A stretch of 64,000 nt of DNA from NCBI GenBank assembly GCA_937899725.1, contig CALCCA010000040.1, positions 62,001-126,000 on the forward strand, in the 5' to 3' direction. Positions 8,458 through 19,500 of this stretch are shown here, piece after piece. The notes below the pieces were generated by a model that made no database searches, had not been told where the DNA came from, and saw nothing but the letters and a program-made list of their open reading frames with translations. The stretch's first letter is position 1, and each line of letters starts with the position of its first letter. The position numbers and the translations under genes are program-made. The DNA is from an uncultured Halomicronema sp. (GTDB lineage: Bacteria > Cyanobacteriota > Cyanobacteriia > Phormidesmidales > Phormidesmidaceae).

Positions 8458-11400
8458 TTAAGGCAGACGCACGCGGAACCGAATCGCCCCAAACTGATTG
8501 GCCGGTACGTCAAAGGCACCCGCCACCACGCCACCGCCAGCACCAACGCCTAAACCACCAGTGGGGCCGGGTGGCCCCAGCGGAAAGCTCCCCGGTGCCG
8601 AGAGACAAGAACTCTCTAACGGCGCGCCGGGCGATCGCCCCTGCACCCGCGACCCGCCGCCGAAGAATAGCGGCGGCGATAGCGGTCTAACTGACGAGAG
8701 CTGCAGCCCCGCTGCGGTATTGAGCACGCTGGGGGGCTGCAGCTCATCACACACCTGCACCTGATTCACGGTGCTGCCACCGTTGTTCCAGAAGTAAATG
8801 GTGTATTCCACTTCGTCATCGGGCTCAAGGGCAAACCCGGTCGGCAAGGCCACAATACCCGGCAGAGAGTTGCCGCCCCCCAGGGCCGAATTCAGCGCAT
8901 TGTCATCGATAAACCCAGCTTGGTCGTTAAATTGAGTGAGCCCAGTGACCGCCACTGGTGCGCCCTGTCGGAAAACATTGCTGATCCGTTTGACCACGAC
9001 GAGATTGGGGCCGGTGTTGACAAACAACGTCGTCGGCGTGTTGTTGTTGTTCGGGTTGCCGTCGTTGTCAGGGTCAACATCGTTGCCATCTTGAGAGACA
9101 TCCGTCACTGGATCGCCGCCGCCGAGGGGCGTGCCGCTGGCCTCCGCCACGTTTTGCGCCTCCAAGATGCCATCGTTGAGACCGTCAACTGACGGTCCCG
9201 CGCCCGTTGCACCCAAGTCAGCCTGCACCGTCACGACGACCGTCGCCGATTCTCCTGGGGCCAATTGATTCGCACTGGTGGCATCAAACAGCGTTGTGAC
9301 CGATACCCCGTTATAAGCAGGATTGGCGACCGGCGCGATGGCGGGTGCCCCCGCCGGAAAGCTGACCGCCACATTCTGGACGGTAAAACTATCCGCGCGG
9401 TTGAAGGCGTTCGTAATCAAAACCGCCTGCAAATCTTCCGTGAGCTGCACATTGTCCAACGCGATGGTGCCGGTGTTGACGACGGTGATGGTGTAAGCAA
9501 ACTCATAGGTCGTTCCCCCCACCAACGTAGCCGGACTGACGGACTTAGAGACGCCAATGCTGGGAATACGAATGCGGTTCGGCACATTGTTGTTCGTGGG
9601 ATCACCATCTCCATCGGGGTCAACCTCGCTACCCGCTTGAGACACATCCGTCACCGGGCCGCCGCCCGGGGGCGTCCCGGTAGCGGTAGCACTGTTGTCA
9701 ATATCGACGCTGTTATCAGAGGACAGATCTAAGCGGGTCGTAATCGTGATGGTGGCGGTGTCACCGGGATTAAAGTTGCTGCCGGTGCTAAACAGGCCAA
9801 CATCCGCATTGCCGTTATAGGCCCCGTTGAAGGTGGGGGCCGTGCCGGAGCCGGTAAAGGTGATGGGGTTGGTCAGGGTGACGCTGACGATGCTATCGGC
9901 CCCATCGCTGGGCGCACCGTTAACGGTGGGATTATCAACAAAAACCTCTTGCAGATCTTCAGCAATTTGCACGTTGGCTAGGGGCGTGTTGCCAGTGTTT
10001 CTCACAACAAAGGTGAGATCGACATCAAACAGGCCGGGGGAACCAGCAACGGGCCGCAGCGCCGAGTTGGTTTTGGCCAGGCCAATACTCGGAGCTGGAA
10101 TTAGCGTCCGTTTTACCACGGACTGGGGAGCGGGAGTCGCCACTGCACCCGGCACCCCCTCATCGACGGCCTGCTGTCGCACCCGAGCATCGATAAAGGA
10201 GGTGCCGGTAACCGTGGTGACATCGATCGCTGGTGCCCCCGGCTGGGGCGTGACACACAAAAAGAAGGTAGCCGCTTGGCCTGGCACCAAAATGCCCGTA
10301 TCGATTGCGCCGTCGCCATCGCTATCGGTTAGGGGGTTGCCGTTAACATCTCGAAGCTGGGCGACGACGTTGGGGTCGGTGCCGGTAGCAACCAAATTCA
10401 CAATGTCGTTGGTAAAAAAGTTGTTGGTCACCGTAAACGGATGACACACTTCGTTGCCAATGGTGGTAGTCAACGTGGTGTCTTCGACGATAGTAAAGTT
10501 GCCTGCTCGAATCGGCGGCCCATCAAGTACCGGTAACTCCCGCAAATTACTATTCGCTTCCAGAATCGTTTGGTTATCGTTGTTATAGTTGTCAACTACA
10601 AAATCCCATCGCCCCGCATTGGCAAGGGGGTCGGCACTGATGTCGATCACATCGGCCCCCACGTTAAGGTTGCCGCCACCATTCCAAACTGCGTTACCAC
10701 TGGTACTGCCGCCAGTGACCGCACCCGTGGGCGAAGTATAGGAGACGGTCACGTTTGTATCAAACTGATTGTCTAGGTCAAAGTTGCGGAGCTGCAGCTC
10801 ATCCGTATCCGGGCCGATTAAAAAGAACAAACGAATCCTCGTCTCTGCTGCTGCCCCGTTGAACTGAAAGCTGCCTCGAAGCTGGCCAATCAGCAGATCG
10901 TCAACGGGGACAACGATATCGAAAGAGTTGTCATCGTTGTTAAGGCCAGGCGTGTTATCACCCAGGATTGGGATGCCTCCCGTTTCACTCGTCACCGTAT
11001 AGGTGCCGGGTTGAGTAATACCGGCAAAGGTGAAGTTACTGCCATCGGGCGAGCCGGTAGGGAAGTCAGCTGTTTGAATAATATTGCCCGCCGGGTCAAG
11101 CAAGCGGAATCGAGTGGGGTCCTCAGGGCCATCCACCTCGTCAGGCACACCATTGCTCTCACCATCTTCAATGGTGATGGCCACACTGCCTCCAGCGGCA
11201 TCAATATCAGCTTGGGTGATATCGATCAGAAAGCGGTGCAGCGGATCGGTACTCGCCGTTGTCGTGTTCGTGTACCAGTCGCCAATATCAATGTCTCTCA
11301 AGGGAGCACTGGTTTGAAAGTCGAGGTCGGGAATGGCTGGTAATCGGGTCTGGGCGATCGCACTGGTAGTCGTGGCGAGGGTGGCGAGGGTAGCTAAACT

Positions 11401-11523
11401 CAACGTGCCAGCCAGACGCCTAGGGGCAAACCACCGGTTAACGAGTGAGAAAGGAAGATGGACAGAAAACACAGCTTCTTTCCTGAGCAAGGGAAACTCA
11501 AAATGAAAACATGAGCTCACCAT
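8458..11523 (-). CDS. Large secreted DUF11-repeat surface protein
   Basis: About 1021 residues with a signal-peptide-like stretch (LAGTLSLATLATLATTTSAIAQ) after a long basic N-region. The mature part starts with a beta-rich domain containing Asp-rich calcium-like loops, followed by at least three DUF11-type beta-sandwich repeats, recognisable by ...VDLTFVVRNTGNTPLANVQIAEDLQ and ...YTITVVNTGTIALDNVQLTEDLQ and DPDGDGDPTNNN linkers. It ends in a roughly 180-residue C-terminal domain nearly identical to that of the upstream neighbour, including CDELQPPSVLN and the last strand FGAIRFRVRLP. DUF11 repeats form extracellular stalks; the likely role is surface display. I chose ATG 11523 over GTG 11538; the real start could be further in because the N-region is unusually long. 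Last gene of the operon, after a 163-base gap. Confidence 0.82.
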   Translation of the reverse strand: MVSSCFHFEFPLLRKEAVFSVHLPFSLVNRWFAPRRLAGTLSLATLATLATTTSAIAQTRLPAIPDLDFQTSAPLRDIDIGDWYTNTTTASTDPLHRFLIDITQADIDAAGGSVAITIEDGESNGVPDEVDGPEDPTRFRLLDPAGNIIQTADFPTGSPDGSNFTFAGITQPGTYTVTSETGGIPILGDNTPGLNNDDNSFDIVVPVDDLLIGQLRGSFQFNGAAAETRIRLFFLIGPDTDELQLRNFDLDNQFDTNVTVSYTSPTGAVTGGSTSGNAVWNGGGNLNVGADVIDISADPLANAGRWDFVVDNYNNDNQTILEANSNLRELPVLDGPPIRAGNFTIVEDTTLTTTIGNEVCHPFTVTNNFFTNDIVNLVATGTDPNVVAQLRDVNGNPLTDSDGDGAIDTGILVPGQAATFFLCVTPQPGAPAIDVTTVTGTSFIDARVRQQAVDEGVPGAVATPAPQSVVKRTLIPAPSIGLAKTNSALRPVAGSPGLFDVDLTFVVRNTGNTPLANVQIAEDLQEVFVDNPTVNGAPSDGADSIVSVTLTNPITFTGSGTAPTFNGAYNGNADVGLFSTGSNFNPGDTATITITTRLDLSSDNSVDIDNSATATGTPPGGGPVTDVSQAGSEVDPDGDGDPTNNNVPNRIRIPSIGVSKSVSPATLVGGTTYEFAYTITVVNTGTIALDNVQLTEDLQAVLITNAFNRADSFTVQNVAVSFPAGAPAIAPVANPAYNGVSVTTLFDATSANQLAPGESATVVVTVQADLGATGAGPSVDGLNDGILEAQNVAEASGTPLGGGDPVTDVSQDGNDVDPDNDGNPNNNNTPTTLFVNTGPNLVVVKRISNVFRQGAPVAVTGLTQFNDQAGFIDDNALNSALGGGNSLPGIVALPTGFALEPDDEVEYTIYFWNNGGSTVNQVQVCDELQPPSVLNTAAGLQLSSVRPLSPPLFFGGGSRVQGRSPGAPLESSCLSAPGSFPLGPPGPTGGLGVGAGGGVVAGAFDVPANQFGAIRFRVRLP

Positions 11524-11686
11524 GAAAACTGACAACACACCCGGCTTATTTCAGCAGATTTACGAAATGGCCTGACGGCTGATCAATCCTCAGTGATGGG
11601 ACTTCCTGTACAACTCAACAGATATTCAACCTCGACACAGCTGCGGTGGGCAATCAACCAACGACTAACCGCAGCTATCCTTTCGC

Positions 11687-14500
11687 TTACGGCAGTCGAA
11701 CCCGGAAGCGAATCGCGCCAAACTGGTTGGGCGGAACGTCAAAGGTACCCGCCACCACCCCCCCGCCTGCGCCGACGCCCAAGCCGCCAGTGGGGCCGGG
11801 TGGCCCAAGCGGAAAGCTGCCCGGTGCCGAGATGCAGGAATTATCTAATGGGGCACCAGGGGATCGGCCCTGGACTGCAGTGCCGCCCGCCGCAAATGTG
11901 GGAGCCCCCAGTGCACCGACCGGAGACAATTGAAGCCCAGCATTGACGTTTAGGACGCTCGGTGGCTGCAATTCATCACAGAGATTCAACTGCTGAACGA
12001 TGCCACCGCTGTTGTTCCAGAAGAAGAGCGAGTATTCCACCTCATCATCCGGTTGCAAAAACACATTGTTTGGCAAGGTAAAGAGACCCGCAAGCTGATT
12101 GCCTCCCCCTAAAGCAGCATTCAGGGCCACATCGTTATTGTTCAGGTCATTGGGTTGGTCGTTAAAGGCATTGATGCCCGTAATATCGACCGGAATGCCC
12201 TGTCGAAACACATTTGTAATGCGCTTGACCAAAACCAGGCCAGTACTGGGCGAGAACTGAATCTGTGTCGGCTGGTTGTTGTCGGCTGGATCACCATTAT
12301 TGTCAGGGTCAGCAGCCGTCCCAGATTGGGAAGCATCGCTGACCACCGGGGTGCCAGGAACGACGCCAGGGCCACTGGGGGTACCGGTAGCGGTGGCGGT
12401 ATTCTCAGCGAGTACCGTGCCATCGTTTAAGGGACCAGCCCCCCCACTACCGAGATCGGCGCGCACGGTAATCACCACCGTGGCCGTATCGCCCGGATTA
12501 AAACTGTTAGGAACACCCGCATCGAATACTTGGATGTCGTTGACCGCATCATAAGTCGTGGAAATCGTCGGTGCGGTGCCGGTAACACCCGTGGCATCGA
12601 GGGTAGGAGCACCCACGAGGACAAAGCTATCGACGCGGTTAGTGGCATTGGTGATCAGGGCGTCTTGTAGATTTTCCTGCAAGGCCACGTTGTCAAGGAT
12701 TGTACTGCCGGTATTTGTAACTACGATAGTAAAGTCAAACTCAAACTCAGTGGTGTTGGCGACCGGCCTCAGAGGGCTGACGCTTTTCGCCACACCAATG
12801 CTGGGAAACGGAATCTGCAGCGGCGTTGGGTCGCTGTTGTTGCCCGGATTGCCATCACCATCGGGGTCAACCTGGTCGCCATCTTGGGAGAGATCCGTCA
12901 CCGGGGGACCACCCGTGGCCGGGTCGCCCGCCGCTGAAGCTTGGTTTTGGGCAATCAAGATGCCGTCATTGAGGGGGGGCGGGCCGCCAATGACCGTGCC
13001 TAACGTCACGCGAACCGTCACGGTAACCACAGCGGTATCGTTAGGATTAAAGCTGTTTCCGGCAGCAAACAGCGCGGTATCGCCCACGCCGTTGTAACCT
13101 GCGTTGATAGTGGGGGCGGTGCCAGTTACACCCGTGGCATCCACAGTCGGCACACCTTGAATCACAAAGGAATCGGCCTGATTGGCCGCACTTGTAATGA
13201 GGGCGTCCTGCAGGTTTTCGGTGATTTGTACATCAGTGAGAGCCACATTGCCTGTATTGGTGACTCGCAAGATGATGTCGAAGTCAAAAACACCGGGGGT
13301 ACCCGTCGTTCTGGGCAGTGAATTGTTTTTGGCTAGACCGATGCTCGGGGCGGGCGGCTCTCGTGTGAAGGCGGCTCCACCCGCGATCAGATCGAGACCA
13401 CCCGCCGTTGTGCCATTGGTATTCGTGGGAAAGCTATTGAAGTTTACGGCATTAGCATCCGTAATTGCCGCTTCGTTGGGAAAGAGGGAGTAGCCAAAGA
13501 CTGTGCGATCGGCAGCAGGCCCTGGGAATAGGCTAACCAGGCTAAAAAACCGGCCGCGAATATCTTGAGGCGGATTGACGAGGTGAGAAGGCCGAAAAAT
13601 GGGTGGCGTATTATTAAGGATGTCATCTTGACGAGCTACCGCTGTACTGATGTTGGCCGCCGAGGCTCCTGCCCAAGCTATGTTGTGGGTCTGTAGTGGC
13701 CCGTAGGCGGCAGGATTACCAGCGCCATCTAAAGCCGTGATCGCGGCAATTTTGAAAGAATCATTGCCCCCTCGATCCATAATCAGAAAGCCAAAATCAT
13801 CGCTGCTGGCAGCCGGAATCGTGATCCCCGCGTCAATGATGTAGTCAACTCGCTCAATATTGTTCCGAGTTTCCTCATCACCACCAGTGTCGTTGTTAAA
13901 AATATTGTCAATCCCGCGATTGATCACTAAACCCAACAGAGCATCCTCGAGGCTGGTTGCCTCTTGAGGATTAATATTCAAAGTGCCATTGGTGCCCGTG
14001 ACCAGACTGCCAGTGTCATATTCAAAGAAGAGCTGATTGCGATTAAACGGTACGACCGGTGATCGCCGAAACACGACGCGATCGGCTAACCCGTTGGTTG
14101 CTGGCAAAATAGTTCTAGCCGGTGCGAACACACTGCCAGCGACGACGATGCTATCAAGCTGAAGATTGTTACCCGCCCCAAAGGTAAGGTTGGTGACGGC
14201 TCCAGGGACATCACAATCGGGTAAATCGGCGGCGTCATCGTTACAAGGATTTGCGTAGGGGGTGTTAGGGAAGTTCGTAGCGGGAGCCAGAACGTTTGTG
14301 GTATTAAACGTCGCGACTGCTTCGTTGGCGATCGCGGCGGTGGGAAAAATGATGAAACTAGCCAGGAGCACCAAACAGAACTTTGCCCAGGTTTGGCTAA
14401 TGGCGATCGCTCGTTGTCTGTAGAACACGCGTTGATTCATTGAACTGCTGGCTAATCGGGTAGGTAGATGGCAATCAAAAACAAAGACAGCGCTGAACAT
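11687..14500 (-). CDS. Large secreted DUF11-repeat surface protein, paralogue
   Basis: About 937 residues. A hydrophobic signal segment (FCLVLLASFIIFPTAAIA) precedes a unique N-terminal beta domain (about 45-400), then two or three DUF11 repeats (FDIILRVTNTGNVALTDVQITENLQ; FDFTIVVTNTGSTILDNVALQENLQ) with D-P-D-G-D-G-N-P linkers. The C-terminal 180 residues almost match the downstream paralogue, to the final FGAIRFRVRLP. The ATG at 14500 overlaps the stop of the OmpA gene by one base (TGATG), matching the coupling seen at the other junctions; an internal ATG at 14440 would give a shorter signal N-region and remains possible. Confidence 0.82.
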   Translation of the reverse strand: MFSAVFVFDCHLPTRLASSSMNQRVFYRQRAIAISQTWAKFCLVLLASFIIFPTAAIANEAVATFNTTNVLAPATNFPNTPYANPCNDDAADLPDCDVPGAVTNLTFGAGNNLQLDSIVVAGSVFAPARTILPATNGLADRVVFRRSPVVPFNRNQLFFEYDTGSLVTGTNGTLNINPQEATSLEDALLGLVINRGIDNIFNNDTGGDEETRNNIERVDYIIDAGITIPAASSDDFGFLIMDRGGNDSFKIAAITALDGAGNPAAYGPLQTHNIAWAGASAANISTAVARQDDILNNTPPIFRPSHLVNPPQDIRGRFFSLVSLFPGPAADRTVFGYSLFPNEAAITDANAVNFNSFPTNTNGTTAGGLDLIAGGAAFTREPPAPSIGLAKNNSLPRTTGTPGVFDFDIILRVTNTGNVALTDVQITENLQDALITSAANQADSFVIQGVPTVDATGVTGTAPTINAGYNGVGDTALFAAGNSFNPNDTAVVTVTVRVTLGTVIGGPPPLNDGILIAQNQASAAGDPATGGPPVTDLSQDGDQVDPDGDGNPGNNSDPTPLQIPFPSIGVAKSVSPLRPVANTTEFEFDFTIVVTNTGSTILDNVALQENLQDALITNATNRVDSFVLVGAPTLDATGVTGTAPTISTTYDAVNDIQVFDAGVPNSFNPGDTATVVITVRADLGSGGAGPLNDGTVLAENTATATGTPSGPGVVPGTPVVSDASQSGTAADPDNNGDPADNNQPTQIQFSPSTGLVLVKRITNVFRQGIPVDITGINAFNDQPNDLNNNDVALNAALGGGNQLAGLFTLPNNVFLQPDDEVEYSLFFWNNSGGIVQQLNLCDELQPPSVLNVNAGLQLSPVGALGAPTFAAGGTAVQGRSPGAPLDNSCISAPGSFPLGPPGPTGGLGVGAGGGVVAGTFDVPPNQFGAIRFRVRLP

Positions 14501-16557
14501 CACTCGATCTGGAGATCGGTTTCGACAGCTTCAAAGATGATTTCGACGCCTTGGGTATCACTAAACTCAAACTCAACGCGGCGATCGCGGGCGTAATCTA
14601 ACCGGGTGCTGCCGGTGGTGCGGCGCTGAGTTTCTCCGAGGGGAATGATGCGCATGCGCTCGGGGGCGATGCCCTGACGCACCAAATAGTCGCGAGCCGC
14701 CAAGGCGCGGCGCTCACTCAGAGCCTGGTTGTAGGCGTCACTGGCCCGGGGGTCGGTGTGGCCCCGCAGTTCGACCACGAGCGAGGGGTAGGTAATCATC
14801 GCCGCCGCGATTTGGTCAAGAATCTGGGCGCTGGCCGCACTGATATTCGACTGATCGAGGGCAAAGTGGACGTTACGCGGTACCCGTAAGCGAATCGGCT
14901 CAGGCGGTGGCTCTGGTGGCGGCGGCTCCACGGCCACCGGCGGAAAGCAGGTAGCATCGTAGGGAGCAGGCGTGGGTGAGGGGGCGGGGACCTGGCCATC
15001 AGCCCCGGCGACGCTAATCACCGGTGAGGGTTCGGAGGTGCCATAGAGCGGATCGGAGGCGATCGCGCTGACCCAATCACTCGCCCCGGTCTCCCAGGTA
15101 AAAGCAAAGTTGCCTTCATCATCAGCGGTGGTCGTCATCAGCGGTTCGCTGAGGGGACTGTAGACACCGGTATGATCTTTAACGCGATACAGATCAACGC
15201 TGCTGCCGGGGTCGGCCGAGCCAGTAAGGGTCAAGGAATCGCCCGCGTCAGCAAAGGTATAGGCCGTAAACTCGGGGGCGTTGATCGCCCCGTTGGCCGT
15301 ATCGGTGCGGCGATGGTGGGAGTTCCGCAGTGGGTTGGGGCCATCAGCCCGCTGAAAGTTCACGACGGCATCCCGTCGAGCCGCCAGATCAATGCTGAGG
15401 CCGTCGAGCTGCGTAAACTCGTTGTCGCGAATTAGGTTGCGATCGCTGAGGGGATAGGCTGCAACGGCAACCCCCGCGCCCGGCTGATAGCCGATCGTAT
15501 TGCCTAGCAGCTGATGTCCGCGCCCCATGACATACACAGCAGGCCGCTCAAAGCGCCGACCGTTAAAGATCACATCATTGTCTTGAATGACGGTGCTGCC
15601 CTCGGGCTTAAAGAGAAAGATGCCGCTGCCGTCGTTGGCACAGACCAGATTATTGGTGATGGCAGCGCCCTCTAAATCCCCTTCTAACCGCACGCCGTCG
15701 GGCATGCCCGCGACGCCGTTGGCGATGATGGCGTTGCCGGTGAGCTGCAGCCCAGCCGCCCGAAACCCAGTGAGCACGCCGCTGCCCTCATGGTGTTGAA
15801 TGAAATTATCGGCTACCCGCACGTCAACGCCGTTGAACACGACGATGCCAAAGGCCGATCGCTGATCGGGAATCGACTCATCGGGCCGGAACCCCAACCA
15901 GTTTTTCTCAATCACGGCTTGTTGGGTGGCCTGGGTGGGGTCATCGAGGACAAAGGTCTCAACCGCCGGGGCAGCGGGGCTAGAATCGGCTGGCGGCGGC
16001 GCATTGGCGATAAAAATATCGGCAGCGGGAGTGGTCAAGGTCGCCCGCGCCGCTGACCAAAAGCCGTAGAGGTTGAGTCCGCGCACGGTGATGTTATCGC
16101 CGGCCACCGTGAGCCCGCGAAACACTTCGCTGCCGGGCGCTGGCGTGAGACTCACCACCGGTCGCGGAATCTCAGGCAAATAGGGCAGTGCTTCGCCATA
16201 GCCTGGTTGAGTGGTGCCGTCGATAGTTAAACCAGTAGCCACCAAGGGCGGCAGCAAACCAGTGAGCAAAATGGTGGTGTCATCAGCGGGCAGATCAAAG
16301 GCAATACGGCTCTCGGCTGCTGGGGTGACTTGGGCCTGCTCCAAGGTTGAGAGGGCCGTCACGGGCAGGGTGCCGTTGGCGATCGCGATCGCCTCGCGCA
16401 GGGTCAGCGCCTCATCGGCGATCGGCGCACCGTCAGCGGCACTATTGACGGTAATGTCAAAACTCGTCGGGGGCTGGGTTGAGTCTTGCGCTTGGGCGGC
16501 CAGCGCCACCAGACTCAGACTCGGGCTCAGAGCAAGAACGGTCCACAAGGTTTTCAT
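14500..16557 (-). CDS. Beta-helix protein with C-terminal OmpA domain
   Basis: A 685-residue exported protein with an N-terminal signal peptide (residues 1-23, LVALAAQAQ). Residues about 30-440 read as a right-handed parallel beta-helix with repeated short N-x-I/V turns (ITVRGLNLYGF, AGLQLTGNAIIANGV, AITNNLVCANDGSGI). A short beta-sandwich (about 440-520) and a Pro-rich linker follow, then an OmpA-like peptidoglycan-binding domain (about 570-670). The key residues of the OmpA fold are present: GHTDPRAS...LSERRALAARDYL with the Asp and Arg that grip diaminopimelate. It likely tethers the surface assembly to peptidoglycan. It is coupled to the upstream barrel gene by TAATG and to the downstream gene by TGATG. 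Confidence 0.85.
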   Translation of the reverse strand: MKTLWTVLALSPSLSLVALAAQAQDSTQPPTSFDITVNSAADGAPIADEALTLREAIAIANGTLPVTALSTLEQAQVTPAAESRIAFDLPADDTTILLTGLLPPLVATGLTIDGTTQPGYGEALPYLPEIPRPVVSLTPAPGSEVFRGLTVAGDNITVRGLNLYGFWSAARATLTTPAADIFIANAPPPADSSPAAPAVETFVLDDPTQATQQAVIEKNWLGFRPDESIPDQRSAFGIVVFNGVDVRVADNFIQHHEGSGVLTGFRAAGLQLTGNAIIANGVAGMPDGVRLEGDLEGAAITNNLVCANDGSGIFLFKPEGSTVIQDNDVIFNGRRFERPAVYVMGRGHQLLGNTIGYQPGAGVAVAAYPLSDRNLIRDNEFTQLDGLSIDLAARRDAVVNFQRADGPNPLRNSHHRRTDTANGAINAPEFTAYTFADAGDSLTLTGSADPGSSVDLYRVKDHTGVYSPLSEPLMTTTADDEGNFAFTWETGASDWVSAIASDPLYGTSEPSPVISVAGADGQVPAPSPTPAPYDATCFPPVAVEPPPPEPPPEPIRLRVPRNVHFALDQSNISAASAQILDQIAAAMITYPSLVVELRGHTDPRASDAYNQALSERRALAARDYLVRQGIAPERMRIIPLGETQRRTTGSTRLDYARDRRVEFEFSDTQGVEIIFEAVETDLQIE

Positions 16558-19500
16558 TAGATATCTCCAGCGCTCGGTGCATCGGTGACAGCAGCGGGGG
16601 ATGCCGTCAAGTCATCAGCCGGCGAGGCGTCAGTCGGCGGCTCGTCCGCCGCTGACTCAGCCGGCGTCGAATCATCAGCCGTTGTTTGGTCAACCGTGTC
16701 ATCGTCAGCGGACGTCCCGGCTTCGGGGGCTAATCCGGCCGTCGGGGTGGCCTCATCTCCCGGCGTGGTGGCCGTATCGACATAGGATTCTTCTTGCTGA
16801 GCGGGGCTGACCGGCTGCTGCAGGCCAAAGTCATTCAGCAGCTCATTCACCTTGAGCTGAATGCCCAGATAGGGACCGCTGGCTGATCGATAACCGCCAC
16901 CAAAGCCGTCATTGTCAACGCTGCCAAAGCTGTAGCCCACCCCGACCCGCAGATCAGGCGTCAAATAGTAGCCCAGCTCCAGGGAGGTGCCGACTTCATT
17001 GAAACTGGCTTCAGGCTGAGTGATGTAGCGTACCTCGCCCAAAATATCCCAGCGATAGGCAAACTGATAGGCCGTGCGGAACTGCATCAGGTGAATCGAG
17101 TTCGAGAACCCGAAATCTTCCGCCAGCGTCGCATCGCTAATCCGGAAGGCGTATTTGCCGTAAAACTCCCACTGCCAGTTGGGCGCATAAATCGCTTCCA
17201 AAGCGAGGGTGTGATCCGAGGAGCTAATGCCACTATCAATCAGCAGCGTATCGGGCGTCGTCGATGGGTTACGCCGGTATTCGTAGCTCATCAGCGCGTT
17301 CCACTGGTCGCTGATCGGGTTGCGATAGGCCATGCCCAGCTTCAGGTCAATCGAGTTGCCCAGATTGCCGGTAATTTGCTGGTTCGCAAAGTTAGCCTGC
17401 TGATAGCGAAACAGCGTGGTCAGGGAATTGGTAATCTTGCCTGCCGCTGCCGCCGTGAGGACAGTGTTGCTGCCCACCGATGAGTTCCGATGCTCAATCC
17501 GCGCACTGGCTTGAAAATCAGGATTCGCCGTATATTCCAAGCCGACGGAATAGGAGGTGCCGCCAAGAATGCCGAGGGCGCTGGCCCCCGCCCCGACGGC
17601 GTAGGGCTGCTCAAACTGTTCACCCGCTCCCGTTTCATTAAAGGCATCGTCAATCACGTGCTCAATGCCCACGGTGGCTCGCAGACCGGGGGCCAACACA
17701 ATGCGGTGATTCAGCCCCAGAGCGGCCTGACCAATTAACCCACCGTAGCCGCCAATGATAGAGTAGCGGCTCGTCAGCGAGGTATTTTCGCCCAATTCAT
17801 AATCCACCAGCGTATCCAGACTGGTGATGTTGCGCAGTTCATCGCCGCCAATAAACTGCTGCGACAGGCGCATGGTGACGCCTGGCTGCACCGCCCAATC
17901 CAAGGCGAGGGTAGTGCGATCGGGATACAGGGTGTCACTATCGCTGCCCACATTGATTTCGCTCTGGGCACGGAAGCTGAGGTCAGGCGAGATAGGAATC
18001 GCCAACTGCGGCACAAACTGCTGGGAGTTGGTCGTTTCATTGTCGAGGCGATCGCGGCGGTTGCGGCTGACATAATCGAGCCCGATGTTCACCGTGCCGA
18101 TTTCCTGCCAGACACCAGCTCGATAGGTGGTCAGGGTATTGTCTACGCGCTCACCCGGCTCCGAAAACTGGCCCGGATTAAAGAGGTCTACCGCGTCCGT
18201 CGTCACCTCAGGCGCACGGCCACGATTAATCTCTTGATCAAACTGGGCGTTAAGGCGGGTCGTCGGCCCAACTTGAGCATTGACCCCGGCGCCCCAACGC
18301 GTTTGACCAGGGCGAAAGCTCGTCGTCGCCGTGTTGGCAAACCCGCTATCGGCGCTGCGCAGATAGGCGCGCCCCTGCACGGTGGGCGCAAACAACGCCC
18401 CCTGAGCTTCTAAGCGATAGGCACTGCCGTCGGCGGATTCGCCAAACCGATCAAAGGAGGACCGGGCATATTCTCCGGTGAAGTAGCCGGTGTCGCCGAG
18501 GGGAATCTGCAGGTCGGCGCCGTACAGCGAGAAGTCTTGGTCGCCCTGATCTTCCGATAGCCAGGTGACGCCGGCCCAGCCGCCGAGGGTCGGTTGCCCC
18601 GCTTTAAAGTTGTACTGCAGCCGCCCCGCATAGAGACTGCCATCGCCACCCCCATCATCCACTTCGTAAGTAGCGACAATCCGACGGACTAGGGTTTTGC
18701 CGAGGGGGTCAACCGACGTGCGATAAATGGGCTGACGAAACAGCAGCGTGCCGCGATCGTAATCAATCTCGTAGTCGCTAACCCGGTTCAAGGCTTGCCG
18801 CTCAATTACCGTGCCGGGACGATTAATTTCTTCGGTTTCGATAAAGACGTTTTCACTACCGGGGAGGATGACCCGCCGCGAGAGGAAATAGAAGCCGCTG
18901 GTGCCATCGGGGGCGATCGTATCGCGCTGAAAGGGCCGCAGATTGTTGGCATACATCGCCGTCAGCTGCAGGTTGCCCAGCGTGTAGTTGCCCTTAAAGC
19001 CGTGCAGCTGACGCGTGATCGCCGTAAACTCTTGGGACGATCGCGCAAACTCCGAAGTCTCGTAATCTCCCCACATGAAGTAATCGACCTCGCCGCCGGG
19101 TACCAGCGCATCGCGCTGAAACCGCACAAAGAAGCTATCGATCGAGGGCGTTAGATAATCAACCTGAGAGCTATCGCCGTAGACCGGGTAGGTATTTTCG
19201 CAAAACTGGTCATCGCGAAACAGGCGGTTGCCATCACAGGTTTCATTCAGGGCGCGGCGGGTATTGAGGGCACCGGTAAACTGCCAATCGCCCAGGGTGC
19301 CGGTGGCAAATAGCGCCGCCCCCAAATCAAACTCCGTGTCGCCAATATCGTCAGGGTTGAGAAAGTCCTCAAAGCTGCCCCAAAAGTTGGTGCCGCCCGG
19401 CCCAATGCGCAGATCAACAACGCCGGAAACCAATGAAGGCCGGAGGTTAGTGACAAACTCAACCTGGGTGAAGGTTTCGAAATCGGGGAGTGGCTCTAAG

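Noticed and set aside
9827-10444. 205-codon plus-strand frame inside the DUF11 gene
   Set aside because: It lies wholly opposite a clear repeat-protein gene and has no domain or ribosome site.
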